Assembly (NCBI GenBank): GCA_039881145.1
Contig: JAYKKI010000008.1
Span: forward strand, 32,389,501-32,453,500
Source of the DNA: Druceiella hillmani
Lineage: Eukaryota; Arthropoda; Insecta; Lepidoptera; Hepialidae
DNA: 64,000 nt
Direction of reading: 5' to 3'
The position numbers and the translations under genes were made by a program. Every line of letters starts with the position of its first letter. Position 1 is the stretch's first letter. The notes below the pieces were generated by a model, which did no database searches, had not been told where the DNA came from, and saw only the letters and a program-made list of their open reading frames with translations. Of this stretch, positions 56,901 to 59,900 are shown one piece after another.

Positions 56901-59900
56901 GGCTTCCAAAAATTCTTCAGTGATATTGGCTATGGCCAAATATTCCGCTTCAACAGGGACCTACAAAAGAAAAAAAAGAACTCAGAACAAATTGTATGAT
57001 TAGGATAAAACTCAGAAATAAATGTATAATGATATCACCTGCAATATTTCTGGCCTATTCAATGATATGTATATTTGCGGTAAAACTCCCCAGCCATTAA
57101 TATCAATAGTGATGGGCTTATCCAAACCAATATCCAGTAAAAAATTATCCACAAATATACCCCTAATGCCAGGATTAACAGCTACCACATACTCGATTGC
57201 CTTCCCAGGTTCCAAAATAAATTGTTCAGGGAATATGTAACAGATGCTAGCATCATATTTATCTATATTGCCATATTGCTTTTTGTAAGTTCGACAATTT
57301 AGAGGTGAAACTCCAGTATTAACGAGAAGCAAGGAATCAATTGCTTTCCTGTAATATACCCTACGTTCTAAATTTATTTCTCTTTTATTTAAGTAATATT
57401 TTACACCTGACGATGTCACATTCAGCGAAATATACTCTGATGGCCCACCCAAAATGTCACAAACTACAGTTCCTTCTATTTTCTTATTATGAAGTTCGTG
57501 AATCATCAAATCAATAGTAATTGTTTCATTCGGCTTCAATATTCCTCGGTGAGGAACAATGTCAATAAGATCTTTTATGTCATCTGTAGGATTCATCTGC
57601 TGATTAGTTTTAAATTCATGGAATATTTCATGACGGAAATCATAGCGAGGCCATCCGTTCAACATGGGTACAAGCTTGCGTTTAATTGATAACTTTTCTT
57701 CAAGTATTTTTTTTTTATTTTCTTCCTCAAGAATTAATTTATTTACCGAGCTGTCTTTTGCGAAGTCATGATCTTCATGCCCATTTAGATATAACTCCTC
57801 TTCTTTGTCCCCTTCTATTGTCGGCGAACGGACAGTAGTCTGTTCATTTTCATTTTCCCAGGCTAAAAAAACCTTCTAATAATGAGAATATTTTTAAACA
57901 GTTTTAGTTTTTGTAGCATTAAAATATTTCACTGATTTTTTTGTTATTTTAAGTGTTAAAATGCACATTATATTAGAAAAATAATCAGAAATATCAGAAA
58001 CTCAATAACATTTTTATAGAATTTTGTATACAAGTTTTTCCCAAGTTCTTCGAATAAAATAACATCACGTTTTTATATTATACTTCACATTGTTCAAGAA
58101 GCAATATGTTTTTCATTTGTGTTCATTTTTTTAACACAAGAAAAACAAATTAGTACAATAAATTTTTGTATTAGCGAAAACAAATTGAGGTTGTTACATT
58201 TAATGAGTAAATATATTTAATATAGCAATTATGGAGATCACTTTATTAAGAGAAAATAACTAACCTTCCGACGTTTGACGAATGAATGATTTCTCTTCTG
58301 GCATTAGCACAGATAACTTAGAACTAGAAGACTCGGTAATGGAATCCGAAAAGGGAACTAATTCAGACAAATTATTCTGAAAATTGTGGAAACTATCAGT
58401 TTTTTGAAGAAATTGAGTTCAAAATACTGAACTGATATGACAAATAAAGATAATAATGTTCACATCACATCACATCACTTTTATATATGTTATATAATAT
58501 AATTGTAAATATATTCAATAGCTGAAATAAGACGTATATGAAAATATAAAATTACAGTAACCAAAGTAGATATAGGTAAAAAAATACATTTTCTTTGCAA
58601 AAAATTTTTACGAAACACTTATTACATGTAAAATTACAATGTTTTTCACCATCAAAGTTCAGTCTGTTTGGGTGTATTGGCACTTAAGTCACACAAGTAA
58701 TCTGAAAAACTTGTTTACAATAGGATGACCCCACTTAACATGAAAAATTCAATGAAAATTTGTAATTGCCCAAAATGTCTACTCCTTGAAAAGATGGGCC
58801 AAAAGGTGAATGAACATGAACATATAAAATTATATACTCCCTACTTATCAAAAAACGTTTTTTAGGAACTATAAACACCCTTCTTCAAAAGAAATGTCAG
58901 TGGGTAAGCACAAATCACATTGGAGACTGTATGTATGTATGTATACATATATGTATATTCAAAGGTTTTTAAAATCTGAAGGGAACATCTCAATAAATAT
59001 AAATTTATTTTTTGACCATAATTAGAGAAACAAATAAAACTATAAACTTTTGCACTCAAATACATTCCACTCTTGAGTTATGCAACTGCAAAATTTTAAC
59101 ATATGTCCTGTGAACAAAGTTCTGACTATTTTTATCGGTACATAGATAGGAAGCTATTGTGTTCGATTAAAATTAGAAAAATATTTCCGGAGGAAAAGGC
59201 TGAAAACTGAACTTTTTTCCATACAAAGAAAGTCACGCGCATGCTCTGGAGAAATTGTATTGCCACATTAATATGATTGCCATGGTTACATTCTTTGATA
59301 ACTCAGATTGTAGAGGTTATTCTTTCCTCTCACTCTTGAGTGAAATCTTCCAACCACTTTTTGTGGCTTAATACAAGTTGTTTGAATTAGAATTAAATTG
59401 TGACATCGTATTTTTATTAGTGTGATTCATAAATGGCGACATTTTGATGAAAGTTTTGTTTGTAGGTATTTTCATTATTATAAATGTCAGAAGTCTGTTG
59501 AAAATCATGCATGAAGCAAACAATGAATAAAAATTTTTAAAATAATTTTTCAAATATGTCCCTCAAAGTAATAAAACAACCCAAGAATATTGGACGTTTC
59601 CCGTACAACACAAATATATGACTGCATTATCATCTAAAAATCACAAAACAAAGATAGTTATTGAAATAACATGTTACTTTAGATAGAAGCTATCTATATT
59701 TTTGTATTTATTGAGCTATAAGGAAATGTCAAAATTCATTATTATGTTAGCTTTCACTCCAGAAACAATATAAATTGAAACCAAATGTGATTATTTTAAG
59801 AAATTGCATAATCAAGTGTAATTACTATTCAACAAAGGAGGCAATTACATTTAAAGGAAAAAAATAGTAAGCATACATCTCGAGATATAAACAACTTCGA